Below are positions 1-9,838 of a DNA stretch of 64,000 nucleotides, one piece after another. A model generated the notes under the pieces. The model was given only the letters and a program-made list of their open reading frames with translations. It was not told where the DNA came from and did not search any database. The translations under genes were made by a program, and so were the position numbers. Within the stretch, counting starts at the first letter, position 1. Each line of letters starts with the position of its first letter. The stretch comes from Gimesia aquarii. GTDB lineage: Bacteria; Planctomycetota; Planctomycetia; Planctomycetales; Planctomycetaceae. The DNA lies in NCBI RefSeq assembly GCF_007748195.1, contig NZ_CP037920.1:2667501-2731500 (forward strand). The letters run 5' to 3'.

Positions 1-107
1 TGTATTTTGAGCCTGTAATTGATTGACGGAGAAATTGAATAAGATTAAGTAGATGACCAGCAATCGAATCAGACTGCTTTTAAAGATAAGATGGATTTGC
101 ATTGACT

Positions 108-1022
108 TCACCATGCTTTCGACCGTGGATTTTCTTCATCCAATTGCTTTAGTTGCTCATAGAGGCTATGTGCTTGATCACTGAGACTTTTAGGAGCGAC
201 TATTTTTATCGAGCAGATTTGATCACCCGTTTTTTTTAATTTCTGGTCAAGAATACCTTTTTCACGCAGGCGTAATTTTGCTCCACTCGATGTTCCTGGT
301 GGAATTGTGACTGTGACTTCACCTTCGGAAAGTGTGGGGACGTCAACTTTGGAGCCTAGAGCTGCTTCACTGAGGGTAATTGGTACTTCCAAAATCAGAT
401 TACTACCTTCCCTTTTGAAGTAAGGGTGGTTGCCTACCTTGATAGTAATTAATAAATCTCCTGCCGGTCCTCCATGAATTCCAGGGTTTCCCTGACCACT
501 GAGCCTGACGACCGATCCATTGTCCACACCTGGTGGAATTTTGACTGTCAGCCGCTCAGAAGCCCCCCCTTTTTGAAGACTGATCTCGTGCTCTCCTCCG
601 ACAGCAGCCAGATGAAAGGGAATTTCAATATGCAGGCGTTTTGATTCTCCTTTTTGTGGACGTGGTTGTGCGCGCTTTCCGCCTCGAAATGCACCTCCGA
701 ACAAGTCGCCCAAATCAATACCACCTCCACCGAACAGGTCATCCAGATCGACTGGACCTGCTCCTCCAGATTGATAATAACCTCCCCCTGGTCCTGCCTG
801 TTGAAATGAGTGGCCAAATTGATCATATTGCTTGCGCTTCGCCTCATCACGCAAGACATCATATGCTTCTTGTACCTCTTTAAATTTCTGATCTGCTGAT
901 TTATCATCAGGAGCCATATCAGGGTGATATTTTCTGGATAGTTTCCGATACGCCTTTTTAATTTCATCTGCGCTCGCGCTTCGAGAAATTTCCAGGATAT
1001 CGTAATAATCGCGTTTGTTCAT
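108..1022 (-). CDS. J-domain co-chaperone, DnaJ/CbpA type without zinc finger
   Basis: A 304-residue Hsp40 that should deliver unfolded clients to DnaK and stimulate its ATPase in the cytoplasm. The J domain fills about residues 4-70 and has the diagnostic HPD at 33-35. A Gly/Phe-rich linker rich in GGG and DLFGG follows to about residue 115. The rest is the two-lobed C-terminal substrate-binding domain. No CxxCxGxG zinc-finger repeats are present, so it is a class II protein of CbpA type rather than canonical DnaJ. The start is an ATG directly before the J domain. It is divergent from the ABC permease at 1383 and no chaperone partner gene is nearby. Confidence 0.93.
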   Translation of the reverse strand: MNKRDYYDILEISRSASADEIKKAYRKLSRKYHPDMAPDDKSADQKFKEVQEAYDVLRDEAKRKQYDQFGHSFQQAGPGGGYYQSGGAGPVDLDDLFGGGGIDLGDLFGGAFRGGKRAQPRPQKGESKRLHIEIPFHLAAVGGEHEISLQKGGASERLTVKIPPGVDNGSVVRLSGQGNPGIHGGPAGDLLITIKVGNHPYFKREGSNLILEVPITLSEAALGSKVDVPTLSEGEVTVTIPPGTSSGAKLRLREKGILDQKLKKTGDQICSIKIVAPKSLSDQAHSLYEQLKQLDEENPRSKAW

Positions 1023-1382
1023 GGATTCAAAGTTCGTTTTTTGTATTAAGCGTCAAATCATAAAATATGTTTTTAAAATGTCAGGCAAGCTGAAAACAAC
1101 AAGCGCGTTCTGATGGGCGATAAAACTCAAGCAATAAAAACAAAAATTGTCAGAGTTTAGTTGCTCTTCCATATTTCAAAGTCAGCTTTCCAATTGGAAG
1201 CATTCTACGTTTGAAATTAACTGGTTTTCAAGTTAGTGCAATTATAACTCTCTATAATCATGTCTTTTATTTCGAGATTACGAAACAAATGGATTCTTTG
1301 CTGGATGTTATCAGCCTAGAATGAGAATACTTCACTTTTTTTATTAGACCAGATTGACTCAACTGATTGGGAAACAGCCTAA
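1023..1382. other. Divergent intergenic region
   Basis: About 360 bases between the divergent J-domain gene and the ABC permease gene. It is AT-rich and should hold promoters for both directions. I saw no convincing small ORF, hairpin or RNA gene in it. Confidence 0.5.
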
Positions 1383-2735
1383 ATGCTAAAATTCGCGATA
1401 CGCAATCTTCTGAGCCGCTCAGTTCGTTCATTGTTATGTTTAATGGGATTGACGATTGCTATTGCAGGCATGGTAGGATTGTTTTCTATTGCAGGAGGAC
1501 TGGAAGAGACTGTTTCCCAGACTTTTGGCAGAATTAAGGGAATTGTGGCCATGCAGCCTGGAGCGCCAATCCCATTATTCTCAAGAATTCCACGGTCATG
1601 GGGAGAAGAAATCAACCAGATTTCAGGAATCGCGATTGTAAATCCTGAAATCTGGTCTCGAGTTAATATGATTGAAGATAAACCTGTTATCAGTCCTCCT
1701 CGGTTTTTATTTGGGACCGAGCTTTCTTCACGATTGCAATTAAAACATGGAGTTTATCGTGATGCGATTTATGCGGGACGGTTTTTATCTCTGGAAGATC
1801 TGGGGACTCTGAATACGGTTGTTAGTCGACAAATTGCTGAACAGCATGACAAACAGGTGGGTGATACGATTAGCGTTAATGGTCAGGAGATGACAATTGT
1901 CGGGATTTATGAATGTGGTTCATTGCTGCTCGATGTCGCCATCATCCTGGACATTGATGTGGTTCGTGATATCACGCGATTTGATCCCAGTAGTGTGAGT
2001 TGTTTCTATCTCGAACAATCGGGAGCGGTCGACAACGATACGCTTGTGAAACAAATCAAAGGTCATTTTCGAGGTCGTGAATTGGCTTCCTGGCAACCAG
2101 CATCCTTAGCACTTGCCAATACTTCACAGTCCAACATTCTTAAAAATTTTGTGGATGCCATTGACCAGAGTTTGAAGGGGATTTCAGACCAAAATTCTTC
2201 ACCAGGCATTACCAATATCAAAGCAGGAAAAAAAACGAAAAATGATCCTGATAAAACATTGACAGAATCTGATCAAGAAGAAAGCGCGTTAGAAGTGAGG
2301 GCTGCTGCAGATTGGGGGGAACGATTGGAAACGTTCACTGCTGATTTGGATATCTTTCTCAGTTTAATGACGGGCATTGGCGTTTTGATTGCCATGCTGA
2401 GCATCATCAACACAATGTTAATGAGTGTCATGGAACGAATTGTAGACTTTGGAATTCTGAAAGCAAACGGATGGTCTAATCGGGATGTGATGCTATTGAT
2501 TACAGCTGAAAGCTCCTTACTTGGTGTCTTGGGTGGTATTCTTGGAGGCATTTTAGGGCTCGTGGCAATTTCGATTGTAAACTGGAATTTTGCAAATCAG
2601 ATTCATCTTTATGCCAGCCCAGGTTTACTGTTATTTGGAGTTCTATTTAGTACTCTACTGGGAGTTTTAGGTGGATTGTATCCTGCCTGGTGGACCACTC
2701 GCATGACTCCCATTGATGCCATCCGTCGTGGTTAA
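1383..2735 (+). CDS. ABC transporter permease, MacB/LolC-FtsX type
   Basis: A 450-residue inner-membrane permease of the type VII ABC (MacB/LolCDE/FtsX) superfamily. It has one N-terminal membrane helix (about 18-39), a large periplasmic MacB-PCD-like domain (about 40-320), and three C-terminal helices (about 326-348, 372-399, 413-434) forming the FtsX domain. It ends with the typical TPIDAIRRG tail. Its partner ATPase follows 49 bases downstream. Members of this superfamily move lipoproteins, peptides or drugs or act as mechanotransducers. The substrate cannot be told from sequence. The insert around residues 270-305 is Lys/Asp/Glu-rich and probably disordered. Confidence 0.9.
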   Translation: MLKFAIRNLLSRSVRSLLCLMGLTIAIAGMVGLFSIAGGLEETVSQTFGRIKGIVAMQPGAPIPLFSRIPRSWGEEINQISGIAIVNPEIWSRVNMIEDKPVISPPRFLFGTELSSRLQLKHGVYRDAIYAGRFLSLEDLGTLNTVVSRQIAEQHDKQVGDTISVNGQEMTIVGIYECGSLLLDVAIILDIDVVRDITRFDPSSVSCFYLEQSGAVDNDTLVKQIKGHFRGRELASWQPASLALANTSQSNILKNFVDAIDQSLKGISDQNSSPGITNIKAGKKTKNDPDKTLTESDQEESALEVRAAADWGERLETFTADLDIFLSLMTGIGVLIAMLSIINTMLMSVMERIVDFGILKANGWSNRDVMLLITAESSLLGVLGGILGGILGLVAISIVNWNFANQIHLYASPGLLLFGVLFSTLLGVLGGLYPAWWTTRMTPIDAIRRG

Positions 2736-2784
2736 GAATTCTGAGAATGTCAAATCTGAAATCTTTGGAGAAAGTGACAGTTTT

Positions 2785-3462
2785 ATGATTGAAGTACGTG
2801 ATGTATCGAAAATTCATCAGAGTGGTGAGACTGAAGTACATGCACTGCAGAGGGTCAGCTGTCTTTTTCCCGGTCAGAGATTTTCATTTATATTGGGCCC
2901 ATCCGGAAGTGGTAAAAGTACCTTGCTTTATTTGTTGGGGGCGCTTGATGTACCTTCTGCAGGCGAGATCTTTGTGCAAAATCGGGCTCTATCTACATTA
3001 AACAATAACGAACGTGATACATATCGCCGTGAAAAGGTTGGTTTTGTCTTTCAGAATTTTAATCTGTTAAAAAATCTCAATGCTCTGGAGAACGTTCTGG
3101 CTCCCTATTTACCGTTGGGAGTTTCTGTTGAGCAGAAGAAAGAAGCGAAAGAATTACTGGAACAAGTTGGGTTAGGGCACCGCATCACACATCGTCCCAG
3201 CCAGTTGTCAGGCGGAGAGCAACAACGAGTGGCGATTGCACGTGCTTTATTAAAGCGGCCCCTACTTATCCTCGCAGACGAACCAACGGGCGAGCTAGAT
3301 ACGAAAACAGGCGAAGAAATTTTCCATTGTTTGCGAGATATGAGTGAGCAATATAAGACCACTGTGGTCATTGTAACGCACGACGAACGTTATATTCGAG
3401 AAACTGATCATATTCTCAGACTACGCGATGGGAAAATCGCAACGGCAGATCAACCACTCTGA
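2785..3462 (+). CDS. ABC transporter ATP-binding protein, LolD/MacB type
   Basis: Cytoplasmic ATPase of the pair with the upstream permease. Visible motifs are Walker A GPSGSGKST (about 38-46), the signature LSGGEQQR, and Walker B LILADEPTGELD followed by the H-loop THDE. The length (225 residues) is normal for LolD. I chose the ATG at 2785 because the family starts with a strand like MIEVRDVSK and a GGAG lies upstream. In-frame TTG 2713 and ATG 2716 would overlap the permease and add an unsupported 23-24 residue leader. An inverted-repeat terminator candidate lies about 60 bases after the stop. Confidence 0.92.
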   Translation: MIEVRDVSKIHQSGETEVHALQRVSCLFPGQRFSFILGPSGSGKSTLLYLLGALDVPSAGEIFVQNRALSTLNNNERDTYRREKVGFVFQNFNLLKNLNALENVLAPYLPLGVSVEQKKEAKELLEQVGLGHRITHRPSQLSGGEQQRVAIARALLKRPLLILADEPTGELDTKTGEEIFHCLRDMSEQYKTTVVIVTHDERYIRETDHILRLRDGKIATADQPL

Positions 3463-3524
3463 AATTTATGTTTTAATGAATTCGGGCAGCGGTTGTTTTA
3501 TAGATATTACTATCAATGCGAATC

Positions 3525-3560
3525 CAGCTCCGATCCGCGTTTTGTGGCGAATCGGAGCTG
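3525..3560. terminator. Inverted repeat, likely bidirectional terminator
   Basis: A 10-bp perfect inverted repeat, CAGCTCCGAT (3525-3534) with ATCGGAGCTG (3551-3560). The stem can gain three more pairs after one mismatch, leaving a loop of about 8 bases. It lies between the converging ABC ATPase and the 165-residue protein gene. There is no clear U-tract on either side, so intrinsic termination is inferred from position and stem strength. Confidence 0.6.
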
Positions 3561-3637
3561 AGCTGGAAAAGTGAGGGAAAGCTGTACCACGAAGCAGGCC
3601 ATGTAGGTTACGTTAGATCGTACACTGTGAGTGGGGA

Positions 3638-4135
3638 TCAAACGGTGTCTATTGTGCCATTATGAGATTTGCGAAATCCTGGTCCTGCCTCGGTTGGAGG
3701 AGTAGCATACACGTTCAAACGTACCAGCTCCAGGTCAGCGAGATGTCCTTCAACTGTAATATAGGCGGACGATGGATCGCAGGCATCGATTGCCTCTGCC
3801 TCTTCCAGATAATTAAAATGAAATCGGTTAACTGATTCAAATCGGTCGAGAAGTTGCAATAAGTCGAATTGAAAGCTGGCAGCAACATGTTGACCGTCAC
3901 ATTGTCCACCAACAATCTCCGTGCTTCCCAGGAAGAGGCCCACTTCCCAGTATTCTTCGGTGAACTGACAGTCGAAGCCAACTCGTCCGACTTCTTCTAA
4001 TGGATTGAAAATTTCTGCAACTTCGTCAACAAAGCTATTGAGCCAGGCAGGACGACAGTTTAAGTTCATCTGTTCTGAGGAATAGTGTTCCATTTGTTTC
4101 ATCAGGTGTTGAATCGGCAAGTGTGAATGGGCCAA
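3638..4135 (-). CDS. Hypothetical cytosolic protein
   Basis: A 165-residue acidic soluble protein with no signal peptide or membrane helix. I do not recognise the family. The composition is regular coding-like: alternating hydrophobic and acidic residues, and segments such as EVGLFLGSTEIVGGQ that read as beta strands. The gene converges on the ABC operon and has its own upstream region of about 500 bases shared with argB. No function can be assigned. Confidence 0.65.
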   Translation of the reverse strand: MAHSHLPIQHLMKQMEHYSSEQMNLNCRPAWLNSFVDEVAEIFNPLEEVGRVGFDCQFTEEYWEVGLFLGSTEIVGGQCDGQHVAASFQFDLLQLLDRFESVNRFHFNYLEEAEAIDACDPSSAYITVEGHLADLELVRLNVYATPPTEAGPGFRKSHNGTIDTV

Positions 4136-4690
4136 CTTAGTATCTCCATCTCAATCTTTAAAGTCTCTTAGTGGTTGTAAAGTAATGTAATGGGGCGAGT
4201 GAGTTCTACCTTGTTATGTAGAGTTAAGTATCGGGGGATTCCCCTGAAATACCACACACCAATTCTCTGGTTCTCAGTAGATGGATTGCATCTGATGTAT
4301 GTGAGTGCAAAATTACCGAAGCGGACTGTCGCACCATTCCCACTATATGCCGGGGCCGTAGAGGTCAGTCCGATTTTATTGCCTGTGGGGGAGGCGATTT
4401 AAGTTGGGTTATGACAGATCGACAGGTCAAATTGTTGCTGAATTCCTGTTTTGAGGCATTTGGAATTGAAGTTGAGCCAAATATACGAATTCGTGAGAAA
4501 AAAACTGAGATCTTCGGTGAAAGTATAATTAAAGGGGTATTAGAACCACTCGTTTGACAGTTCAGGGAGGGCGCTTACAATGAGTTTTTGAAATATACAT
4601 TTTCAAATCTGGAGCGATTTATCCCAGATTTAATGATTTCAATAATCGAGATTGACTTTAAAGTTTCTACCAAAAAATGAAAGATTCATA
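4136..4690. other. Divergent intergenic region upstream of argB
   Basis: About 550 bases between the divergent hypothetical gene and argB. A plus-strand reading frame at 4190-4402 has no family resemblance and I regard it as chance. A short GGGG-ATT-CCCC hairpin lies near 4233. No RNA gene or known riboswitch was recognised. Confidence 0.4.
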
Positions 4691-5566
4691 GTGGAAGACG
4701 CTGTTCGTAAAGCTGCTGTATTAATCGAAGCATTAAGTTGGATTCGAAGATTCCGTGGACGTTATGTTGTAATTAAGCTGGGAGGAAGTGCCCTTGAAGA
4801 AGAAGCAGCTGTCAAAAGTTTTTTGACTGATGTAATCTTTATGAGAACAGTGGGGATGCATCCTATTCTTGTTCACGGCGGTGGGAAAGCCATCAGTCAG
4901 GCAATGAATTCAGCGGGAATCGAATCGCGATTTGTGCATGGACGGCGTTATACCGATGAAAAAACATTGGAAATCGCCACCAACGTGCTTGCCAACCAGA
5001 TCAGTGAATCATTGGCTCAAGAGATCAAATCTCAAGGAGCGAAAGCAGAATCACTTCATTTTGGAACGCGTAACTGTCTTCAGGGTGAACAATTAACGCT
5101 TCAGGCTGAGGATGGTTCATTGATCGATTTGGGACTTGTTGGTCATGTAACTGACGTAGATGAAAGCCTGTTAGCAGAAGTTTGTGAGTCAGATGCAATA
5201 CCTGTCATTCCCTCGGTCGCACTCGATAAATCAGGCCAAAAACTGAACGTGAACGCGGATACGGCTGCAGCAGCGTTAGCGCGGATTCTAAAGGCGGAAA
5301 AGCTGGTGTTTCTAAGTGATGTGCCAGGAATCTTTCTCGATAAAAATGATCCACAGACATTAGTTTCGCATCTGGAAACTGAACGCTGTCGATCATTAAT
5401 TGCAGACGGAACGATCGATTCCGGTATGGTCCCTAAAGTAGATGCGGCACTGGAAGCGTTGGCAAGTGGCGTTGGGAAAGTCCATATTGTTGACGCACGA
5501 CTCCCTCATTCTATCCTGTTGGAAATTTATTCTGATAAGGGAATTGGGACAGAGATCGTGAAATAA
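4691..5566 (+). CDS. argB: Acetylglutamate kinase
   Basis: ATP-dependent phosphorylation of N-acetyl-L-glutamate, the second step of arginine synthesis, in the cytoplasm. The amino-acid-kinase fold is clear: [10 protein letters not shown] is the phosphate-binding strand-loop, [13 protein letters not shown] binds substrate, and [12 protein letters not shown] and [10 protein letters not shown] are typical C-lobe motifs. With the GTG at 4691 the product is 291 residues and starts MEDAVRKA, as in other ArgB proteins. A TTG at 4652 would add 13 residues. No other arg gene is adjacent. The gene converges on the 162-residue membrane protein with a gap of only 4 bases. Confidence 0.93.
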   Translation: MEDAVRKAAVLIEALSWIRRFRGRYVVIKLGGSALEEEAAVKSFLTDVIFMRTVGMHPILVHGGGKAISQAMNSAGIESRFVHGRRYTDEKTLEIATNVLANQISESLAQEIKSQGAKAESLHFGTRNCLQGEQLTLQAEDGSLIDLGLVGHVTDVDESLLAEVCESDAIPVIPSVALDKSGQKLNVNADTAAAALARILKAEKLVFLSDVPGIFLDKNDPQTLVSHLETERCRSLIADGTIDSGMVPKVDAALEALASGVGKVHIVDARLPHSILLEIYSDKGIGTEIVK

Positions 5567-5570
5567 GAGA

Positions 5571-6059
5571 TTATTCAGTAGCTTGTTGATGTTCTGGTTC
5601 TTCCATCGATTTTGATACCGAATACTGAATCTCTGGATGTCGAATCAAACCTCCCCAGTGAGCGACTGCTCCCCAAAAAATGGAAAGTAGTAGCATACTT
5701 ATCAAAATGCCCCATCTTTGCCAGCCAGGGACTTTTTCTCCCTGAAATCCCTGTACCAAGGCATTACCGACTACCATCGACAACACTACCATTGCCAGCA
5801 GACCGGAACGAGCCAGAATCGCATGAAATTCGACAGTCTCTTTCGAGACACTATAACTGTCTTTCAGAAGGTCATAAGCGGGAGGTCCTGAGAAGTATGC
5901 GATGGTGGCCGCTAATAAAAGTGTCAAGAAAAGCCAACTGCTGATTTTGAACAGTCTGTCATCTCGAAGATATTGTGCCAGAATAAAGAGGATTGACAGC
6001 CCCCAGCAGCCAATAACGGGTATGTGTACCGTTAATAGATGAACTTGAGCGGCGTTCAT
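5571..6059 (-). CDS. Four-helix membrane protein, DUF2231-like
   Basis: A 162-residue inner-membrane protein with about four transmembrane helices. The N-terminus MNAAQVHLLTVHIPVIG recalls DUF2231 proteins, which start with a His-containing helix and have been suggested to bind heme or metal. That assignment is by resemblance only. The start codon overlaps the stop of the upstream 6056-7021 gene (ATGA), so the two are almost certainly translationally coupled and may form one complex. Confidence 0.7.
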   Translation of the reverse strand: MNAAQVHLLTVHIPVIGCWGLSILFILAQYLRDDRLFKISSWLFLTLLLAATIAYFSGPPAYDLLKDSYSVSKETVEFHAILARSGLLAMVVLSMVVGNALVQGFQGEKVPGWQRWGILISMLLLSIFWGAVAHWGGLIRHPEIQYSVSKSMEEPEHQQATE

Positions 6060-7021
6060 TGTCGACCTGTCTTGATTGCTTCACTCGGATCAATTCCCTG
6101 ATCGACCTGACTGTAGTCCAACTCGCTGCCTCCCATACTATGGGGAATGAGATAACAGACCGTCATCACAATCGCTGCCACGAACACGACAGTTCGTCCC
6201 ACTGCTGTTGTTTTTTTGTATGGATTTAAGCCAATGACTGAGCAGGCAAAGACCCAGGCCAGAAACATGAAGAGCATTTTATTATCGGTCCAGTCACCGC
6301 CTAATGGAAATCCAGTCCAGTATTCCCCAAAGGCATATTTTTGGACAAGAGGTCCTAGAATCATGCCTCCTACAGTCATACCACATAAGGTAACCCAGGC
6401 TAGTTGACGCATATTGTACGGAGCAAATAACGCGGCGAGTCCTGATCGCATTCCTAACAAAATCGAAAAAATCATTAACGTGACATGGGGAAACAAAACG
6501 CCATCTGGAACAGGATCCTTAAATCGAATGAGAATATATTCATCTGCTTGATCTGGAAAACGACGTTTTTGACCTTCAATCGTCGCATTAATATAGTATT
6601 CCAGCTTGCCAGCCGCAGGCTGTTTGGGCAGAGCACCCTCAAGTATGTAATGAGAATCTTTCTCAACGGCCTTCATTGGGACTGAGGTAAATTCATCAGA
6701 AGTCCGGTATCGTTTATAGTACAGACTAGCGGAAGGCTTGTCCTCTTTGTTGCCCGGAGCCGGTAGTTCGACGATCGCATCAGCTGTAGATTCATGTGTA
6801 CGAATGAGTTTCGCTGTGATTCCATCTGCCACTTGGATTTTCACAGGGTATGTGGGGCCCGTTGCCCGCTGATAAATCATCGCGGAAGCAGCTAATAAAA
6901 AAGCCAGAAACCAGAGAACACTCCGTTTAAAGAGTCCGGGTTTGATGATGGGAGTTGTTTCGACGGTAACTTCTTTCGAAGGCTCAGTTTCCGACGACGT
7001 TGAGTTTGTACTTTCTTCCAT
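6056..7021 (-). CDS. Membrane protein with periplasmic domain, unrecognised
   Basis: About 321 residues. A short Ser/Thr/Glu-rich cytoplasmic tail precedes one helix (LWFLAFLLAASAMIYQR). A periplasmic beta-rich domain of about 120 residues follows, then four or five helices at the C-terminal half containing GGDWTDNKMLFMFLAWVF. I do not recognise the family. The ATG at 7021 is preferred because AAGGG lies at a usable distance upstream. In-frame ATGs at 7045 and 7048 are alternatives. It is coupled to the four-helix protein through ATGA and divergent from the operon at 7203. Confidence 0.75.
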   Translation of the reverse strand: MEESTNSTSSETEPSKEVTVETTPIIKPGLFKRSVLWFLAFLLAASAMIYQRATGPTYPVKIQVADGITAKLIRTHESTADAIVELPAPGNKEDKPSASLYYKRYRTSDEFTSVPMKAVEKDSHYILEGALPKQPAAGKLEYYINATIEGQKRRFPDQADEYILIRFKDPVPDGVLFPHVTLMIFSILLGMRSGLAALFAPYNMRQLAWVTLCGMTVGGMILGPLVQKYAFGEYWTGFPLGGDWTDNKMLFMFLAWVFACSVIGLNPYKKTTAVGRTVVFVAAIVMTVCYLIPHSMGGSELDYSQVDQGIDPSEAIKTGRQ

Positions 7022-7092
7022 GGGATGCCCTTTTTTCTCAATCATCATGAATTCATTATTCGTAGTGTCTTATAAGCGGACCTCGATTGCAA

Positions 7093-7130
7093 TTCTATAC
7101 AGTTTATCGGTACGATCAAATAGTATAGAA
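7093..7130. promoter_or_regulatory. Perfect inverted repeat in divergent promoter region
   Basis: TTCTATAC (7093-7100) is repeated inverted as GTATAGAA (7123-7130), with a 22-base spacer. It sits in the divergent promoter region between the membrane-protein pair and the ABC/ZnuA-like operon. It could be an operator bound by a dimeric regulator, or simply two outward AT-rich promoter elements. It does not match a Zur or Fur box that I know. Confidence 0.35.
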
Positions 7131-7202
7131 ATGTGAGGAATCCTGCCTGTTTATGACTCTCCTGCCAGTTTGGTCCGTGTTTTCCTAGCTCAAAATCTTA
7201 AT

Positions 7203-9170
7203 ATGAATCAACCAGCTAAAACCTCACTTTATGAATTGCAAGCATTAGCTGTTCGTCGTTCTATTCCGAGATTTCGACCCCGTCTGATTATTTTGTCCTG
7301 TTTCATCGTTTCGACAGGTCTGTTTTTTCCTGTGGTTAGTGAAGCACATCCCATATCAGTCAGTCAGGAAAATGTCTACGTTACGAGTGAGAAAGTCGTG
7401 GTTTCGATGCAGATCTATGTTGAAGATCTCTATTTTTTTCAGAAACTGGAACCAGACAAAGAGAATATTATTTCGACAGAGAAAATTAAGAAAGCCATTG
7501 AAAAACACAAACAATTTCTCTTAGATCGCCTGCATGTGCGAGATATCAACGGAGAAAAGCTGATTGGAAAAGTCGTTTCTGTGGACGATTCCTCAATCAA
7601 ACCACAAGGTGTCGCGATGAGCGATTTGATGTTATTCACACTTGTTTTTCAGATTGAGTATAAACTCGCTTCTCCCCCCGAATTTCTCACGTTCAGTCAA
7701 CAGCTTGTCGATTCAAACGCCGGTTTTCCAGCAATGGTGCAATTTAATCTGAAACAGGAAGGTTCGGAAACTCCTTACGCTGTCTCTATGAAACCTCGAG
7801 AGCCACAGACCATTCGCTTTAATTGGGATCATCCACCATTGGCTCCAGATGCTTCCGAAGAAGCCTGGCAGAAGTGGCTCAAAGAGCGCCGCGAAGAAAC
7901 TTTAGGAATTACCAGTTATGGAACAATTTATTCCTTTCTGTATATCGAAGACTTTGAAGTAAGACACGAAATTTTAATTCCCCTGGCAACATTGGAATCG
8001 TTCTTTTCAATAGATCGAAAAGAGGCTGATTTTCTGTCTGTCGCAGAGCAGGAAGCGTCGCGGGAATCTATCGAGCAATTTTTCGCTAAGGCAAATCCAA
8101 TTGAGATTGATGGAATTGCAGTGAAGCCAGTAATCTCTCGGCTTGATTTCTATGGCCTTGATTTCAAAGACTTTGCAAAGCCAGCAGAAAAAAAACGGGT
8201 GAGTACAGCCAATGCCCGAGTGGGAATTATTCTGTCATATAGCACCAAAGGGACACCCGATAAAGTTAAAGTAACCTGGGATATGTTTAACCGTAGTGTC
8301 TGGAGTGTGGAATCTGTTTGTTTTGCCTTTGATCAGTCTTACCGACCCGTATTTTCGAAATTAGAGCGGAATAGTATCTTTGAATGGGAGAATCCCGGGC
8401 ACAAGGTTAGTTTGGAAGTGAATCCGGTTGAAGTCAGTTTACAACCCCGTTCTGTTTGGTCTGTTCCTCTTGTCAGTTCAGGATGTTTGCTATTAGGTTT
8501 TATTTTGAGCATAAGCCTTTTTGGAAAAAAAGAATCATACAAAAAGAGATTAGCGGCTGTCGTTATCTTATTGGTAGCTGGTCTTTTGTGTTGGCCACTA
8601 ACACGAGTGACATTTGCGAGTCCGATGGAACCGATTCCCAAAGTGGCAACCGACAAAGCAGAAGCTGTTTTTAAAACACTTCATAAAAACATTTATCGAG
8701 CATTTGATTATCATACAGACAGTGATATCTATGATGCATTGGCCAAAAGTGCCGATGGTGCTTTTTTAGAAACACTCTATCGTCAAATTAATCAGAGTTT
8801 GAAAATGCAAGAACAAGGCGGTGCGATTTCTCGAGTGACTGATGTGAATTGGGAGACCGTGAATCCCGAGACACTTTTTGATTCACAAGATCAGATCACG
8901 CAGGATGAACGTAGCTTCGCAGTTCAGTCTACCTGGACGGTCGAAGGTACTGTTGAGCATTGGGGACACATTCATACTCGCACGAATCAGTATCAGGCAG
9001 TTTTTTACCTTGAGCCAATTGAAGGTAACTGGAAGCTGACTGGTATGAACCTACTCGATGAACAGCGTTTGCGATTTCAAACAAGTCTGAGGGAAGTAGA
9101 TCCGGGAGAGACCGATCAATCTGAGAATAATCAGTCCGAAACGAAGTCAGCAAATTCGAGTTCGTCATGA
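7203..9170 (+). CDS. Exported membrane-anchored protein of ABC operon, unrecognised
   Basis: About 655 residues. An N-terminal hydrophobic segment (about 27-47) ends SEA-HPIS and reads as a signal peptide. A large periplasmic region follows to about residue 415. Two adjacent membrane helices lie near 418-440 and 448-466, and a C-terminal domain of about 180 residues contains AEAVFKTLHKNIYRAFDY, ending in a Ser/Asn/Glu tail. It resembles no family I can name. The stop overlaps the start of the ATPase (ATGA), so it belongs to the transporter. I chose ATG 7203 over TTG 7170. Neither has a good ribosome site. Confidence 0.75.
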   Translation: MNQPAKTSLYELQALAVRRSIPRFRPRLIILSCFIVSTGLFFPVVSEAHPISVSQENVYVTSEKVVVSMQIYVEDLYFFQKLEPDKENIISTEKIKKAIEKHKQFLLDRLHVRDINGEKLIGKVVSVDDSSIKPQGVAMSDLMLFTLVFQIEYKLASPPEFLTFSQQLVDSNAGFPAMVQFNLKQEGSETPYAVSMKPREPQTIRFNWDHPPLAPDASEEAWQKWLKERREETLGITSYGTIYSFLYIEDFEVRHEILIPLATLESFFSIDRKEADFLSVAEQEASRESIEQFFAKANPIEIDGIAVKPVISRLDFYGLDFKDFAKPAEKKRVSTANARVGIILSYSTKGTPDKVKVTWDMFNRSVWSVESVCFAFDQSYRPVFSKLERNSIFEWENPGHKVSLEVNPVEVSLQPRSVWSVPLVSSGCLLLGFILSISLFGKKESYKKRLAAVVILLVAGLLCWPLTRVTFASPMEPIPKVATDKAEAVFKTLHKNIYRAFDYHTDSDIYDALAKSADGAFLETLYRQINQSLKMQEQGGAISRVTDVNWETVNPETLFDSQDQITQDERSFAVQSTWTVEGTVEHWGHIHTRTNQYQAVFYLEPIEGNWKLTGMNLLDEQRLRFQTSLREVDPGETDQSENNQSETKSANSSSS

Positions 9171-9838
9171 TCGAGATACACCAACTGAAATTCAGTTATC
9201 CTCAGTCGAAATTTCGATTACACATTCCTGAGTTGGTCATTCAGGCGGCTGAGAAAGTTGCGGTCATTGGCCCGAGTGGATGTGGGAAAACGACTCTATT
9301 GAACTTGATTTCAGGAATTTTGATTCCAGATCAGGGGGCCATAGTCTCCTATGGAATGGATCTGAAAACGTTGAATGATCATCAGCGTCGTGCTTATCGT
9401 ATTTCTCAAATTGGTTTTGTCTTTCAGGAATTTGAATTAATCGATTACCTGAATGTACGTGAAAATATCCTGCTTCCTTATTTTATCAATAGTGCATTAC
9501 TGTTGGATGAAGGCGTGCATGAGCGTGCACAGGAGCTCGCAGCTTCCATGCAGGTCGATCAGTATTTTAACTCTCGCATCGATCAAATTTCCCAAGGTGA
9601 GCGACAGCGGGTTGCGATTTGCCGCGCGTTATTACCTCAGCCTCAAATATTATTAGCAGATGAACCTACAGGTAATCTTGATCGGGCCAATAAACAGTTG
9701 ATACGAGACTTACTGCTTGAGCATGCCACGCGTACAAACGCCACTTTGATCATGGTGACGCATGATGACAGTCTCCTGGATCGATTTGAGCGTACTGTTG
9801 ATACCGAACGTTTTCATGAGATGGTGGAAACGGTATGA
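9167..9838 (+). CDS. ABC transporter ATP-binding protein, LolD type
   Basis: A 223-residue ATPase with Walker A GPSGCGKTT (about 35-43), Q-loop in FVFQEFEL, signature ISQGERQRVAICRALL and Walker B ILLADEPTGNLD followed by THDD. The signature has SQGE in place of SGGE. It overlaps its neighbours on both sides by ATGA, which implies a co-translated complex of the exported protein, ATPase and permease. This is a type VII (MacB/Lol) ATPase, not the ZnuC type expected beside a ZnuA-like protein. Confidence 0.92.
   Translation: MIEIHQLKFSYPQSKFRLHIPELVIQAAEKVAVIGPSGCGKTTLLNLISGILIPDQGAIVSYGMDLKTLNDHQRRAYRISQIGFVFQEFELIDYLNVRENILLPYFINSALLLDEGVHERAQELAASMQVDQYFNSRIDQISQGERQRVAICRALLPQPQILLADEPTGNLDRANKQLIRDLLLEHATRTNATLIMVTHDDSLLDRFERTVDTERFHEMVETV

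Noticed and set aside
4190-4402. Plus-strand frame of 70 codons upstream of argB
   Set aside because: No ribosome site or family similarity. It sits in a divergent promoter region.
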